Of a stretch of DNA of 64,000 bases, positions 11,779 through 24,002 are shown piece after piece (position 1 is the stretch's first letter; every line of letters begins with the position of its first letter). The position numbers were made by a program, and so were the translations under genes. The notes beneath the pieces were generated by a model that was not told the DNA's origin, did no database searches, and was given only the letters and a program-made list of their open reading frames with translations. Source of the stretch: Botryotinia globosa (taxonomy: Eukaryota > Ascomycota > Leotiomycetes > Helotiales > Sclerotiniaceae); the NCBI GenBank assembly GCA_014898425.1, contig RCSZ01000006.1, positions 1,426,001-1,490,000 on the forward strand, in the 5' to 3' direction.

Positions 11779-12832
11779 CTACTTGAGATGTTTTCCGAAG
11801 AACTCAATGAGCGTCTTATATCCTCTCTCATACTCACTCTTGACTCTCTCGTCCTCAAGATCCGATCGTGCTGCCATCCATCTATTCCCACAGATATCAG
11901 CACATAGAAATTGCACATAAAGCGGAAGTAACATACCCATGAATCTGATCCTTGAAAGTCTCAACATGTTTCTCCCCAGTGAGATTTGCCTCGAACTTCT
12001 TCACCTCCTCCGCATCTTCTTCTTTTGATGCTAACAGAATAGTAGGAATCTTGATGTTGCTTGCATCGTTGGAATCAACCATAGCGGGGTGACACTCGGC
12101 AGCTACCACGAAAGGGTTGGATGAAGCAGAAGTAGTAAGGGAGACAATTTTACCGCCCCAGCAGAACTATTTTAAACACAAGTTAGCTACAAAGCTTCAA
12201 TCCACAGACCTTCAGCCTCATCCTAAGTCACAGAACTCTTTGATCAAAGAATCACTCACCCCGAGGACAGCCCACTTCTCAATTGACGAATACTTCTCAC
12301 CCATAGCCTTAACTAAGTCCGGAACTCTTCCAGCAGCCTTTGGTGGAGCTCCCGTCGTCTGGAAGAAATTGCCTAATTTCTGTTGTTTCTCTTCATTGTC
12401 AGGTGGATACCAGCTGAGATCAGCTGGGTTTCCCTCAAAGAGATCTGGCATGAAAACGAGGTATTTGTTATGTTCATCGGCATTGGCAAGGATATCGGCG
12501 CCTTGAACGGTTTGAGGATAGTAGCCGAAAATATCATAGATAAAAAATATGGCCTTTGTTGCATCCGCTGGGCCAGTAACGTCTGGAAGGGGGTCGTATT
12601 AGCTAGAGCTAAGAAGTGGAGGTGGAAGGGAGCATGGTGACAATGCAAAAAAAGATTTATAGCCAAGATCATTTGATTCATATGGCAGTGATGACATTCA
12701 ATTGTAACGGATGGAACACATACAAGTTTTTAAACCACCAATAGTCTCATATTTTCCCTTTTGTTCATATCCCTTGGATACAACAGGTGGGATGTTGCAG
12801 CAAGCTGCGCTGTGTCCATGTTGAGCTTGCAT
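11779..12832 (-). CDS. Dienelactone hydrolase family protein
   Basis: Four exons, 12832-12724, 12582-12260, 12166-11937 and 11881-11779; 254 aa. Exon junctions restore a canonical alpha/beta-hydrolase. The nucleophile elbow VLGFCWGGK is split by the second intron, the Asp is expected in the strand PTILLASKEEDAEE, and the catalytic His is in DQIHGWMAAR, split by the third intron. This gives the Cys-Asp-His triad of the family. The N-terminus (QAQHGHSAACCNIPPV) matches the fungal AIM2-like group, which has a Cys pair before the core. Family members hydrolyse lactones such as dienelactone in catechol breakdown, but many fungal paralogues have unknown substrates. The first intron (141 nt) is longer than usual here. 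Confidence 0.88.
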
Positions 12833-13505
12833 TTTGGTTATATTCGTAGGACTTGGGTTTTGATGTAATGAAGATTCTTTTGCAATTGTTGGTCAATGTA
12901 AAGAGGATGAACGAGGAGGAATGAAAGCATGCATAGGTGGGATATTTCTATGCAATGCGGGGCAACAGCGACAGTGACAGTGACGTCGACAACTTCGAAT
13001 GCCGTTATCTATCTGCTATCTACACGTGATGTGGCTCATTGTCCATTTGGAGGAGAAACTATCACGATGGACGTATCATAATGATATATTGGTAGAATGT
13101 TCATCATTAATAAGAAAACATTCCTTTTATTCAGTAAGCAGGTAACTCTAGGTACAACCGGAAAGTAATCTGTATCTGAATCCCAAAACACAATACTAAC
13201 AAAGTCCAGTAGTCCTTTCATAGATAGTGCAAAAACCGCAAATACAGAAAAGGATTCAATTCCTGCCAGAACTCCGAGTATATGAAACCGAGAAGAGCAA
13301 CACTGTAATCAAAACATGCATTGCCGTAATATAAGAAAACTCCCGACTCGAAAATTGTGTCCCTTCAGAGTGACGAAGCCAGCTGCAAATAATTCAAACC
13401 CCTATCGATACTTGGAGATAGGAAAAGTCTCTCTTTTCTCCCCCGAGTAATTGTTATGTAGACGTCGGAAAATCTTTGCTTCAGGAAGTATGACAACCAG
13501 AATTT
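12833..13505. other. Intergenic
   Basis: Promoter of the dienelactone hydrolase gene and 3' flank of the SH3 gene. No gene seen. Confidence 0.5.
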
Positions 13506-15588
13506 TTAGAAAATCGAGTTAACAATGTTTCCACCGATCGTGGCTCCAGCACCGAAGATAGCGGCATTACCCAATTTCTTACCAAACTTCTTACCCATCT
13601 CTCCACCCTTGCTGGGCTTTTCTTCGGTAGGTTGTTCTGCGACAGCCATTGGGGGAACGGAGCTGTTGTAAGGGTTGCTTGGTCCGGGTGGTACGGTTCC
13701 TTGTTGTTGAGAGCCATATGGGTTGTATGTGGCCTTCTCGTTGCCATAATAGGCGCCCTGGGGAGACTGGTTTTGATGCTTCTGGACGTAGTTCGATGGG
13801 AACACACCCTCTCTTCCAGTCTTTTCATTCTTGCCCATCCACCAATCGTTATTCATGTATTCGTAGATGATGATAGTATCACCAACATCGAAGTTGCAGT
13901 CTTCAGGTTCGGTATAACGGTAAAGAGCGGTGGCGCGTCCGACTTCTGGTCGAGCAGGTGGTTGGGTCGGTCCACGGGGAGGAAGGTTTGGAGTAGATTG
14001 GTATGATGGTGGAGGGTTATCGTTACTGACATTCAATTGTGAGAATGCGGCGACTGGAGCAACTGGTGCTGGAACGGCAACGTTGGCACGAGGCGCAGGA
14101 GAAGAGGTCGAGTTCAAGCTGTTTTCCGAGGGAAGTTTGCTAATCATAAGCTCATACACCTCGTAAGTAATGAGTTCATCTTCAAGAAGGTTTTCAAGCT
14201 CCTGCAAATCATTAGCATAATCGGAAGATCGAGAGAAAGAGTTCAACTCACATTCTTGATATTGCGAATAGATCTATTAGCCTTCATGATCTGTTGGCGA
14301 CGTTCTGGGGGCATTGAAGTAGACATGATTCTGTTCTCGTAATATGCGTATTCCTTCTCAATACAATCGGTACAATCTTGATGCTCTGTACAATTTCGAT
14401 TTTCACTTTGCGCAACGAGTTGTTCAATCTTTTGTCGTTCGTGTTCGAAGAAGTAAAGCTCACCACGTTGTGGCTTAGACGGCTTATTTCGGGAAGAGCG
14501 CTTGGCAATTGTAGGGGATGATGGGATTCGGTAGATCTTCGAATTTAGTGGGAACGACGTTTCATTTGTAAGTGACTCGGGAGTAAAACCACTATTTTCT
14601 TTACTGACAACTCCTGAATTAAAATAATCTACCACTTCTGCTTCAGTAACGCTCGGTGTTCGCAAACTCAAAATTCGCGAATGTGGTAATGATGTTGTAA
14701 TACCTAGTTTTGGGCCTCGGGTTGGTGTATACGTGAGCTCAGACGAAGATGTTATATTCATTGGTGCCGTATAACTTCTCATTCCAGAGGGACCAGAAGT
14801 TGTAATTGGCTTGGCAGCAGAGACTTGACGGCTACTCTTTGGTGTATTGAGGCGAATAGAGCTCTTTCTGCTCCCCGTTGGACTTGGACAAAGAGCTTCG
14901 GATTGCTCGCGTAGGGTTCTTTCGAGAAGACTACCAAGGAAAGCGTCGCTATCGACAATGGCTTCTGGGTCTGGATTTTCGGGAAAGCTGAAGTTTCGAG
15001 TGAAGGATTCGCGAATTACCAAAGGGGATCGTGCAACTACAGGCGGATCTGTAGAACGAAACAACAATCAATCTTCTGTCAAGGTAGGTTCTCGCGATAA
15101 AGCGATGTAGGGTAATATATGACGAAGAAAAGAAGGCACGTACCTTTTGGAAGCGGCGAAATGGGCTTCTGAGTACCCGGCGCTCGAGGAGATTGAGTCC
15201 TTGGTATTTGAGGAGATTGACTTCTGGGTATTTCAGGAGGTACAACTACCTGTGGCGCAATTTTGTTACCAAGATGATCATAGAAATTGATTCCAAGTCC
15301 ACCGAAACCTCCAAGTTCACCGGCGGCTTCTTCTCCAACAGTGTCCATCTTCTTCGTAGTCAGCTCCAGCTGTGCGCTAGCACGTCTTTTGTGTAGTTCA
15401 GGAGGGGGCTTCATTCCTTTAAAATTGACCGTTGAAGTGCGTCTCAAATCATTTGAAAAAATTTCGCCTGGCAATTTCAAATCGGTTGCTTGAGATTCAC
15501 CGGACACTCTTTTCCAAGCTCTGGTAAGTTTGTTCTCCTTGGCTGGCTCAGAAGACGAGATGACGGGGGACACCATGATGGGAAACAT
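13506..15588 (-). CDS. SH3 domain protein, Lsb1/Pin3-like, with long N-terminal extension
   Basis: Model with exons 15588-15144, 15048-14252 and 14201-13506; 645 aa. The C-terminal part from MSTSMPPERRQQIMKAN (residue about 390) resembles yeast Lsb1 and Lsb2/Pin3. It has an N-terminal helical block, a PPSY motif (about 478-481) of the kind bound by Rsp5 WW domains, an SH3 domain (about 505-555: ALYRYTEPEDCNFDVGDTII, NDWWMGK, FPSNYV) and a Gly-zipper-like end (GNAAIFGAGATIGGNIVNSIF is helical and hydrophobic). Such proteins bind Las17/WASP and act in endocytosis and actin control. Residues 1-389 are mostly disordered and Ser/Pro-rich with one coiled-coil-like block, and run without a stop into the Lsb1-like part. 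The true protein may be the long form, or a 256-aa form starting at the internal ATG. An upstream in-frame ATG (MKRKLKERTYV) is also possible. Confidence 0.75.
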
Positions 15589-17282
15589 CTTGGATGGTTG
15601 TTGTTTTGTAAAAGATAAGTTGAGGAAAAGGATTTGCGTAGGAGATACATAGGTACGTTCCTTTAGTTTTCTTTTCATCGATTCACTAGCGGAAATTGTT
15701 TTTCTCTGGCCCTCGAGAGTTTTCGGTTGACATAGCAAGGGGTGAGGTCTCAAGACATCAAATATATCAAAGGTGAATTCACAGATTACAATACCTAGTA
15801 TTCACTTAATTGATCATCACCTACCTAGTGGTCATCTAGATGGTATTTTCAAGATTACATTATCATCATTCATAGGAAGTCGTTATGAATTCTGAGTGAA
15901 GTGAAGGCAAGGTCATCGAAGGGAGGGCATCTTGAGCAATGGAATTTTGCGAGTAAGCTTGAGCTTTCCTTCCGTCATTCTACATAACCAAATAGAGCTT
16001 TGTTTGATATTATGTTAAGCAGTTCAGCTCTATTACAGAACCTCTCATCCTTCGAATCAAGGAGCCGTACAAATCCATCCAGTCTTTCTACGCCCTCAAG
16101 ATCCCAACATAGCACAGATCAGAGACTTTGTATTACACACCACTTAGGCCAATAAGATGCTATACCATTAAAGCTTAAACCAGATACAGAAAACAAGTAT
16201 ATCACGTCCAGTCTTGCACAGAGCTTATACCCTCACCATCACATATAACGAGAGTTTCTACTGTGAGAAAGCCCTGCTGATCTGATCCTATTACTCAAGT
16301 CTCTCACCCCATCACACAATATGAAGGTACCTTGCCAATATATCGTGTGCCTGAAGAGTGAAATTATGAATTAGCCTCGACTTACTTAAGCTAAGCACGT
16401 TTATAGGCTTCTTGGTGTCATCATTACGATCAATCGTAGGCCTACGACTGGAGATATAAAGTCACATACTGAGAATTGTGCCGCGCGTATCCGCTAGTGC
16501 GGCGTGTATCGTGGTGTAGAGAGAAAATGAGCCTCATGAGGCACTTTTATGGCTGTCCAGATGACTTGATATGGTGTAGTCGTCATTCATAACTTTGCAA
16601 GGGCTTTCTTGACTTTACGAGATAGTTTTCTTTCTCAATGTATGGGAAAATAGGGTGGCATACATATTTTAAGCTGACATCATTGTTTTCGCGTATTCAT
16701 TCTGTCTCTTTTCTTTTAGGAAGTAAATTTATTTGCGCTGCTCTGCAATTCTGTAGGCTCTCAGTTACCTAAGTCGAAGTGGTTCTTAATTTGGACATGG
16801 ATGGTGTGAAGACAAAAATAGTCTAATTCAAATCTCATCTATTCTTTTTATTTATTTTTTGCACAAAATGCGAATAGTTCTAAAAAATCAAACCCTGTTT
16901 CCGCTCATTGAATGCGAATCAAAGGAAAGAACATTGAACAAATGCAGCGTTCCATTTTGACCCGCCTCCAAATACTCCCACCACCCTTTTTCCCCTTGGG
17001 TTTAAAAATTGAAATCTCTAATAAACCTGTTCACTTCGCCTGCGATGCTATAGGTGTCATCTATGCCAGTTGAAATCACAAAAACAATGGAGCCACCAAT
17101 GTGTGTACTGTCAAGAATCCCAAAAATGGACGCGAAAGTCCGGCACCGAAAATACTGGGAAGAAATTTTGATAAAAGTATATCGCAATTCCACAAGTATC
17201 CTGGGCCACTATCTTGGATGGTGTTAATTTACTTGCTCATCTACTTGCTCATCAGTACCTAAAAGATACACAAGTAGTGAGT
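15589..17282. other. Gene-poor interval
   Basis: AT-rich DNA upstream of the SH3 gene. The few ORFs of 60-70 codons have no family resemblance or plausible splice extensions. Nothing is supported as a gene. Confidence 0.5.
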
Positions 17283-18067
17283 CTAGTATCCGGAATTAGT
17301 TGGAAGAGTCTCCCAATGCCTCAACATTCGATCCAGAGCTTCTTGCCACTCATACGCAAAGCAAGCAGCGAGCTGGCCCGCCTCCTCGGCTTCTGGGTAG
17401 CGACCCCCCCACATCTCTGGTTTGGTCGCTTCACTCTGCGCATGTTTCTGTATCATCCCACTAATACGCATTAATCAATATATTTTTTTATCTCATCTCA
17501 CACGAACGAAATGCAGATCGAATGGCTAAGACTTACTCATCATGTATTTTGATCAAGACCAACCAGGCATAATTCCAGCTTCTGTTACTGTTCAGATCAT
17601 TACTCACTCTCCATTTGGTATCGTCGAGTAAATCGTTGCTGAAAGTGTAATTTGGCGTCAAATTGCGCAGTTCATTGAGTAAATTGTGTGATGTGACATA
17701 GTAAGTTCAAGCTGCGGTCAAGGGATCTCGAATAAGACGTAGTTCCTCTTCATTAGAAGCTGCTGCGATTCGCTCAATTCTGCACAGCTCCGTGAGCGTA
17801 TTCACACGGTGCGTGTTGAGTGTCTCGATCGGTTGAGCTGTGCTTTCCTGTCAAATGTTAGTCCTGTAGCCTATGGAAAGCAATGAAAGAACTGTAAAAG
17901 AATTCTCGGGCCATACCCATGCGTGGAATAGAGACTTTGAGGGAATCTGGCAACAAATAGTGGGTAATAAAAGGGTTTCATTGACTCACCTGGACTGCTG
18001 AAGGTCTTGAGCTTCTGGAGCTTGATCCTTGACCAACTTGAGAGCGTCTATAGTTTCGGGAAGACAT
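17283..18067 (-). pseudogene. Unrecognised conserved-looking gene with one in-frame TGA
   Basis: Minus-strand exons 18067-17990 (MSSRNYRRSQVG...), 17847-17537 and 17460-17283 join with good GT-AG signals (GTGAGT...GACAG and GTAAGT...ATTAG) into one frame, except for a TGA at 17707-17709 between RDPLTAA and TYYVTSHNLLNELRN. CGA to TGA is the simplest origin. The product would be about 188 aa. The last exon (PEMWGGRYPEAEEAGQLAAC...) is rich in aromatic and charged residues and looks like a folded domain. No intron with usable splice sites removes the stop. Either the gene is newly dead in this strain, or it ends at DPLTAA with about 72 aa. The family is not recognised. Confidence 0.5.
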
Positions 18068-20952
18068 AATCTTGAAAATTGCACAGATGTAACCTGAATT
18101 TGTAGTGTAAAGCCTACAGGAACTAGATCTGGCAGGCTTTTAGGTTGTTGATATTGTTAAGAAATAATTACAAATGGCGATCAAAAGTTTTGCATCTGCG
18201 GGCGTTGAGGGGTTGTATCAGATTATGTTCAAATCGCTGAAGTTATCGAGAGAAGTGGTTGAAGATATTGTCCCATTTATAGGAAAGATGGGACCTAAAA
18301 TACCCACCTAAACATAGGAGGCTCATCTGAGGACGCCGTAGAGTCGACAGAAAGACTCTAGGAGTTCTTCCTGTGCCGTACAAAGTAGGAGAGTCATAGA
18401 ATTATCCTCGTTCCCAGCAGAAGTTTCAACATATCAGGCTTTTACAGGCAAGCGAGATCGGAGCATTCGAAACTAGAATGTTCTATCATAGTAAGAAGAC
18501 TTAAATAACATTGAATCTCAAAATGAATCTCAACGCCGCGGTATAGTCTCGGCTCGTAACTCGAGGCACAATCTCTCTCATGCATCATGATGCGTCGCAG
18601 CTTGCTATTCACTTTCGAAGTCACGAATGCCAAGCGCGTTGTTACAACTCGAGAGGCTCTCTGGAAAATGAATCAAATCATAAGAGGTTGAAGAATCCGA
18701 GGTCTCGTTATTGGAAGTGTAGAAGAGAGCGGGAGGGAAGAAGCAACCTCTTCGACCTCATTGGCAATTGGGATAATCTCTGAAGCGGCACTGGGCATTT
18801 TGAACATTTTAAGATGTACTTACAGACATGGAAAGCAATGGAGTATTCGGGCTATCTTACTATCCTACATCCAATACCAAGGAAGACTCTTTCAGTCGTC
18901 GTCCCATGTAAGGTGAAACCCCTTTACATTTGATATTGGCTGAAGGACTCTTTTGGTCTGAAAGTTACCCCAATACCCCATGTCAAACGTGGCAGCCTTG
19001 TATACTATTGATGAGATTTAGGATGATTCATTACCGGTACCCGACTTTTAAGAGAAACAGCGTGACCTTAAGGCTGAATTTATGGGAGTTCCTTGTCAAC
19101 ATGACTTCACTGCTATATTACTTTTTTCCCGAGGCCGCAATATCAGTCAGACTTGTGCTGATTGGAAACTGGATAGTATATAGTCAGCCTTATTTACGGA
19201 TGATACATTTTGATAAGTTGTTTCGAACCTCACTTTTCGACAAGACTGTAGAATTTTGTGGCACAATTATATCCAATCTATCTCCGTGTTCGGCTATGAA
19301 ACACCATGCATTTTATCACTAACCATAGTCAACGCGGATCAGCACATAGTCGCTGTCGTGGAAAGCCACTGCCATGTACATGACAATAATACGGATAACT
19401 TTGTCGTGTTGTATCCAAAAGGTAACTGACTACCCAGGTATCCAAAAGGTAGTTAGCCTTCAGATATTCTATGTCCTTTTCATGACACTCATGTGTTAGT
19501 TTTCTAAAAAAAAAAAAAAAAAAAAAGCTTCAGAAGGATTATTGTAGTGGCAGTAATTCTTTTTATCAATAGAAGCATGACTGTTAAGATTGTATTTCAA
19601 GGCTATGTTGCAGAAACGATGGGCAGATTTAGAACCGGCTCCAAACTCGTGGGACTATGCTGAAAATTGTCAGATTTAACAATGGAAGGAATCGAATAAT
19701 TGGATGGAAGCCGCGATCAGATAACTCTACCTTATTTTTCACAGTAGGCAGGTGCGAACACAAAATTGCTGCAGGGTGAAGTATTTTAATGTATCCAGGT
19801 AGCAAGAGAAGAAAAAATATAAGTTCACAGTAGCATTCACGGGTTAGAATTCATAGAGTCATCTGTGGCACAGCTAATCGTCCCCGTAAGACTCCGTTCT
19901 AGAATGCTATATTTTGGTTGTGGCACCGCGTTCTGATCCAATCATTCGTTAGAGTTGACCGATCTTACAAGCGATCTAGATACTGAGAAGCGATAATTTA
20001 TTTCTTGGCAATCTCTGAAATGATCTAAGATTCTGTGAGAAGATCCTTTTTCTAAGAATGCCCTGAATGCTCGGTTAAAGATGTCAGCCGGTCATCATTT
20101 ACGATCCAATCTGTGGCACGTAATGACATTAAGATCGTTGAGACCATGTTTCCCTTCCAAGATTATGATAACCAATATTCAAAATAATAGGGTTTCGCTT
20201 GCGTGTTATTATGATCCCTCGATCGAAAAGCGTTCCTGGACTGGAAATATTAATTCAAGCAGCAAGCTGAAATGCATGCGATTTGTTTAATATATACCTT
20301 TTCTGACTTTCCCGTTTCCCTCCGAAGATCGACAAATTTTCACTTTATATCTATCATCTGTACTATTCTCACAAGATAAGCAAAAGTTATAAGTTACTGG
20401 TGGGAAACGTGAATCGGAAGGCTGTTTTCACAGGCGAGTTATGATGATGTCCAAATGTCTTTTGTGATTTGGCTTCCATTCATCTAGAAGAGATCGGATA
20501 TTCGACTCCATAGAACCAGATTACTTGAGATAATGACATCTCGAAGTCCTTGTGGAGCTGATATAATTTAGTTTCGTAGTTTCAATTGGGCCTAGGCAAT
20601 TGCAATTCGCCCATTTCAAATGAACAAGAATTGAAGTTCATGTCCTCGATGAGTCATGAGAAAAAAATGTTTGGTTAAGAACGTTCAGTTAACTTTATGT
20701 CTTTGTACAAGGTAGGTTGAAAAAACTGAATCTGTTTTGAATAACGATGTTAAAGTCACCAGACTATTGCCTTAAGATTTCCTTGTCAAAATGAACATTT
20801 AATCAAATTGAAATTGCTACAATTTTTGTTTCCGTTACGAGGAATAAGTTTCTGTATACCGAATTTGGAGTCTAGATTGAAAAAAACACGTCCAGAAAAC
20901 GGCATAAGCTCTGGCATATTTGGACAAGCCATGTGAGGTTAATTCAAAGTTA
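18068..20952. other. Gene desert with simple repeats
   Basis: No supported gene in 2.9 kb. It holds a run of 21 A (19506-19526) and a short direct duplication of GTATCCAAAAGGTA (19411 and 19438). The 130-aa plus-strand ORF at 18930-19322 has no recognisable motif. Confidence 0.5.
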
Positions 20953-21174
20953 CTAATCAAATTCGGCGCGCTGGTTTAATTCACGTAGTTTTTTAAGAAT
21001 AAGATTTACAATACTATCGTTCTTCGTAGGACGAGTTGTCCTTCTCTTGCTATTTGCCTCGATAGCATTCATATCTCTCGAACTCTTGAGTGAGCGCCGA
21101 ACTTTACGGATCTGTGATTCGGCATTCTTGATACTCTGAGTTAGCCTGAGGGGGTTTAAGATTGGGGAAGACAT
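20953..21174 (-). CDS. Small basic hypothetical protein (73 aa)
   Basis: ATG-initiated ORF of 73 codons with ordinary coding-like codon use. It is highly basic (KVRRSLKSSRD, SKRRTTRPTKNDS) with a helical end (SIVNLILKKLRELNQRAEF). It lies alone between the desert and the transaldolase gene. It could be a real small protein or a chance ORF; no family is recognised. Confidence 0.3.
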   Translation of the reverse strand: MSSPILNPLRLTQSIKNAESQIRKVRRSLKSSRDMNAIEANSKRRTTRPTKNDSIVNLILKKLRELNQRAEFD

Positions 21175-21518
21175 ATCACTATGTAATGACTGCTATCTAT
21201 TAAGCGGACATGACTTCCTGGGACCCTTGGAAACAATTTTTGCAGATATGATGAAATTCATGAATTCATTTATGATTGAGCGATGGCACTAGGAAGACTT
21301 CACTGCCCTAGGGATGTGATAGGAGCCTAAAGCCACAACGCCATTTAGTAAGGGTCATACAGAAGGTGATTCCACAGGCTACGTTGCTTCAAAAATACAA
21401 ATGTCTATAATTTGAGAGACACTGAGCCAAGTCGAACATTACTTTTATTAACACTCATTCCAGCATTCTTGTGTCGAATAACGCAGAGCGCTCTCATCAA
21501 ACCTTGTCTACTCTCTTT
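21175..21518. other. Intergenic
   Basis: Short spacer at the 3' end of the transaldolase-like gene; nothing recognised. Confidence 0.45.
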
Positions 21519-22804
21519 CTAATTCTCAAACATCGCTTCCAGCTGTGTCTGCATATCACAAAAGATATTTATGGCCTGTACAGAAAATCGAAAATCAGTA
21601 TTCTACATCACAGCTGATTTAAAGATATTCTGTTAAAAAACTCACCTGACTCAATTTTCTCTCCGCCTCTCCCTTTCCGCTCCTCGTAAAACTTATCCTC
21701 CACAAGCTCTCATCATTATCAAACTCTAACGCTGTAGGTCGAGATTCCTTCTGCCCATTCCCATCAAATAGAGATTTTACCTTATAACCCTCCACGGCTG
21801 TAGCCGCTAGATCTCTCAACAGAGCCGGGGCAATCGTAATATGATCCACACCCGCTAGCGTCATAATCTCATCGATATTCGTTAGACTAGCTGGTAGTAC
21901 CTTTGTTCGGAGATTATTTTTGCGGTAGTATTCTTGAATTTCGAAGCACAGCTGATGCGCTTTGTTGGTATCGGTGAACCTGATTCCGGTTAATCTTTTG
22001 AGATACAATCATGATGATACGATCTTAGTCAGGAATAGGTGAGGACATACGCCGTATCAAAATGAACTTTCAATTCATTAACATAAGGCGCAACATAAGT
22101 GCACTGGACCTCTCCAGCCAAAGCCGCCTGTTCGATACTAAACAGCGTAGTGGCTAATGTTCTTATTCCTTCTCTTTCTAAAAACTTGCATGCTTGGAGT
22201 CCTTCCCATGTGCTTGGTATCTTCAGACAAATTCGATTAGTGTCAAAGTCTGTATCGAGATGTCTAAAAATGGAAATTATTCCTAAAAAAATTAGTCTCT
22301 TTCCACGTCTCAGAGAAAAGTGAAGGATTACTTCGTGAATCTCGAATCATTTCGTCGGTGCCATACGAATGATAAGGATTCGTCTGGACATGAACAAACC
22401 CCGTGACTACGCTCGCAATTGCAAGTTGTAACTTGACCATCTAGGCAATTAAATAAGCTCTTCATATTCAATTCTGATTCAAGTGGAGTCCACATACCGC
22501 AACTTCGACTGCTAGCTCTGAGAACTTCACATCTTGGTAATCTTGCGTTCCCAGTAGTTTTTGCGTAATTTCCGCTGTCTCTTGGAGAAGTTTCTTATTT
22601 TCCGGCTTCTGGAGCTCGAAAAATGCAATTGCTTGGTTGGAAGTGCAATCTGTGAAAGGACCAAGAGATTTCGCAACTATGATATGTCGTCAGAAAAAGT
22701 TGTGTATACCGATTTATACAAGCGATCCCACCCTCAAATTCCATAGTATCACAATCCACCACCGTCCTCGACCGCAACAGTTCCAGCAAGTTTTGGGGCG
22801 CCAT
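21519..22804 (-). CDS. Transaldolase family protein
   Basis: Six exons, 22804-22732, 22676-22498, 22440-22332, 22282-22051, 21979-21646 and 21575-21519; 327 aa, the usual length for a transaldolase. The Schiff-base Lys is in RICLKIPSTWEGLQACKFLE. Other barrel landmarks are VAKSLGPFTDCTSNQAIAF at the N-terminus (Asp of DCTSN), ATTLFSIEQAALAGEVQCTY, APYVNELKVHFDT, RTKVLPASLTNIDEIMTLAG, and the late DHITIAPALLRDL. These match class I aldolases of the transaldolase family, which move dihydroxyacetone units between sugar phosphates. The sequence is not the highly conserved housekeeping Tal1 type, so it may be a secondary paralogue with another sugar substrate. Intron lengths are 49-71 nt. Confidence 0.9.
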
Positions 22805-23229
22805 CTTTTCGTTGTTTGAAGATACCAATATTTTCACGTATCTTGTTGCAATATACTCCAAGAATTTCAAGCAGTTTTGAAAAAATGGTTCAAGTGTAAA
22901 ATGAGAGGTCGTTTCGGGTATATGCCGGTGTGAAGTGTACAATGCGGGGAAAGATCTGAAGAAGGTTAAGCGAGCGATATGTCGGATTACTTGCTTTGAG
23001 ACCAGGGGTGACCCACTATTATGTATTATGCTACACAAATTCTTGGGGATGTTAAATCGGAATGACACCTTTAGAGAACTGTGCAATGTTGAACAGCATT
23101 CTGGCTACGTAATGCATTAATTGGTTGAAATTCAAGCATTTGATGTTGAACTTTAGAATGGACCCTAAAAAATTCACTCATTATACTTTGAGTCTTTGAC
23201 CCTCTCAAGCATCCATCCTGAATATCAAG
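22805..23229. other. Intergenic
   Basis: 5' flank of the transaldolase-like gene; no gene seen. Confidence 0.45.
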
Positions 23230-24002
23230 CAAAATCCCCCTCATCGTCCATTTTATATCCTACTCCCTTCCTAGATTCCTCGCTCGAATTCTCAGCCGGT
23301 AATCTCTCCCCAATATGATGATCCCTGAACCATCCCCGAGCATTGACTCAAACACTTCCCATAATGTTGCACATACGCGTGTTCACAGCTTTTAAAAGCC
23401 TCTCATATACATCAATAACTGCCCGTGTAATATTGATGAAATACGGATTGAACTTCGCGCTGATAGCTTTATATCCTTCATCTTTTAGTATCTTGTTCTC
23501 TAATGTCTGTTTGAATTCGTTCACTCCTCTCCTATGCGATTATGATGACTAAGATATCCATCTGTGATATCACTGTTCCGAGCTTCGTTTACCAGCTTAC
23601 CGAAAACTTTGTATAAATAGTTGACATCATCGCTATAAGAAATGACTAGAACTATGGACCTACATTTCATAATCCACCCGTTTTCTTTTTGCTCTTCACT
23701 CTCCACAGCTTCAGGGCTTCCCATAACGATACCGAAAATGCCTATAATTGTCACCATCGAAACATCCACGGTTATGGGGATCGAGGTCGCTGTCACGATT
23801 TTAGAACGATTTGTGTTTTCCAAATCATGGAGAGGAAAGCCTCTAGAGCTTTTATAGCTGAGTCGATGATGATCCATCTTCCCACTTTATACACTCGGCG
23901 AATAGATTTATCTAATTTATGATATTTCTTCCCTGTCTGCTCATTATCAAGTTTAAATCTGCTATACAAAAGAACCCTTTTAAGATGTGGGAAACTCTTC
24001 AA
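23230..24002 (-). pseudogene. Coding remnant of unknown family
   Basis: The minus strand shows protein-like stretches in shifting frames. These include RWIIIDSAIKALEAFLSMIW, SMVTIIGIFGIVMGSPEAVE, MKCRSIVLVISYSDDVNYLY and, after a possible intron GTAAGC...(G)AG, NEFKQTLENKILKDEGYKAI and NPYFINITRAVIDVYERLLK, ending in a stop near 23363. A tail in another frame (VGYKMDDEGDFA and stop near 23230) follows. Composition and helix-like periodicity suggest a former or poorly modelled gene with several introns. No known domain is recognised. Confidence 0.3.

Noticed and set aside
18930..19322. 130-codon ORF in the 18-21 kb desert
   Set aside because: No family signature and no adjoining exons; likely a chance open frame.
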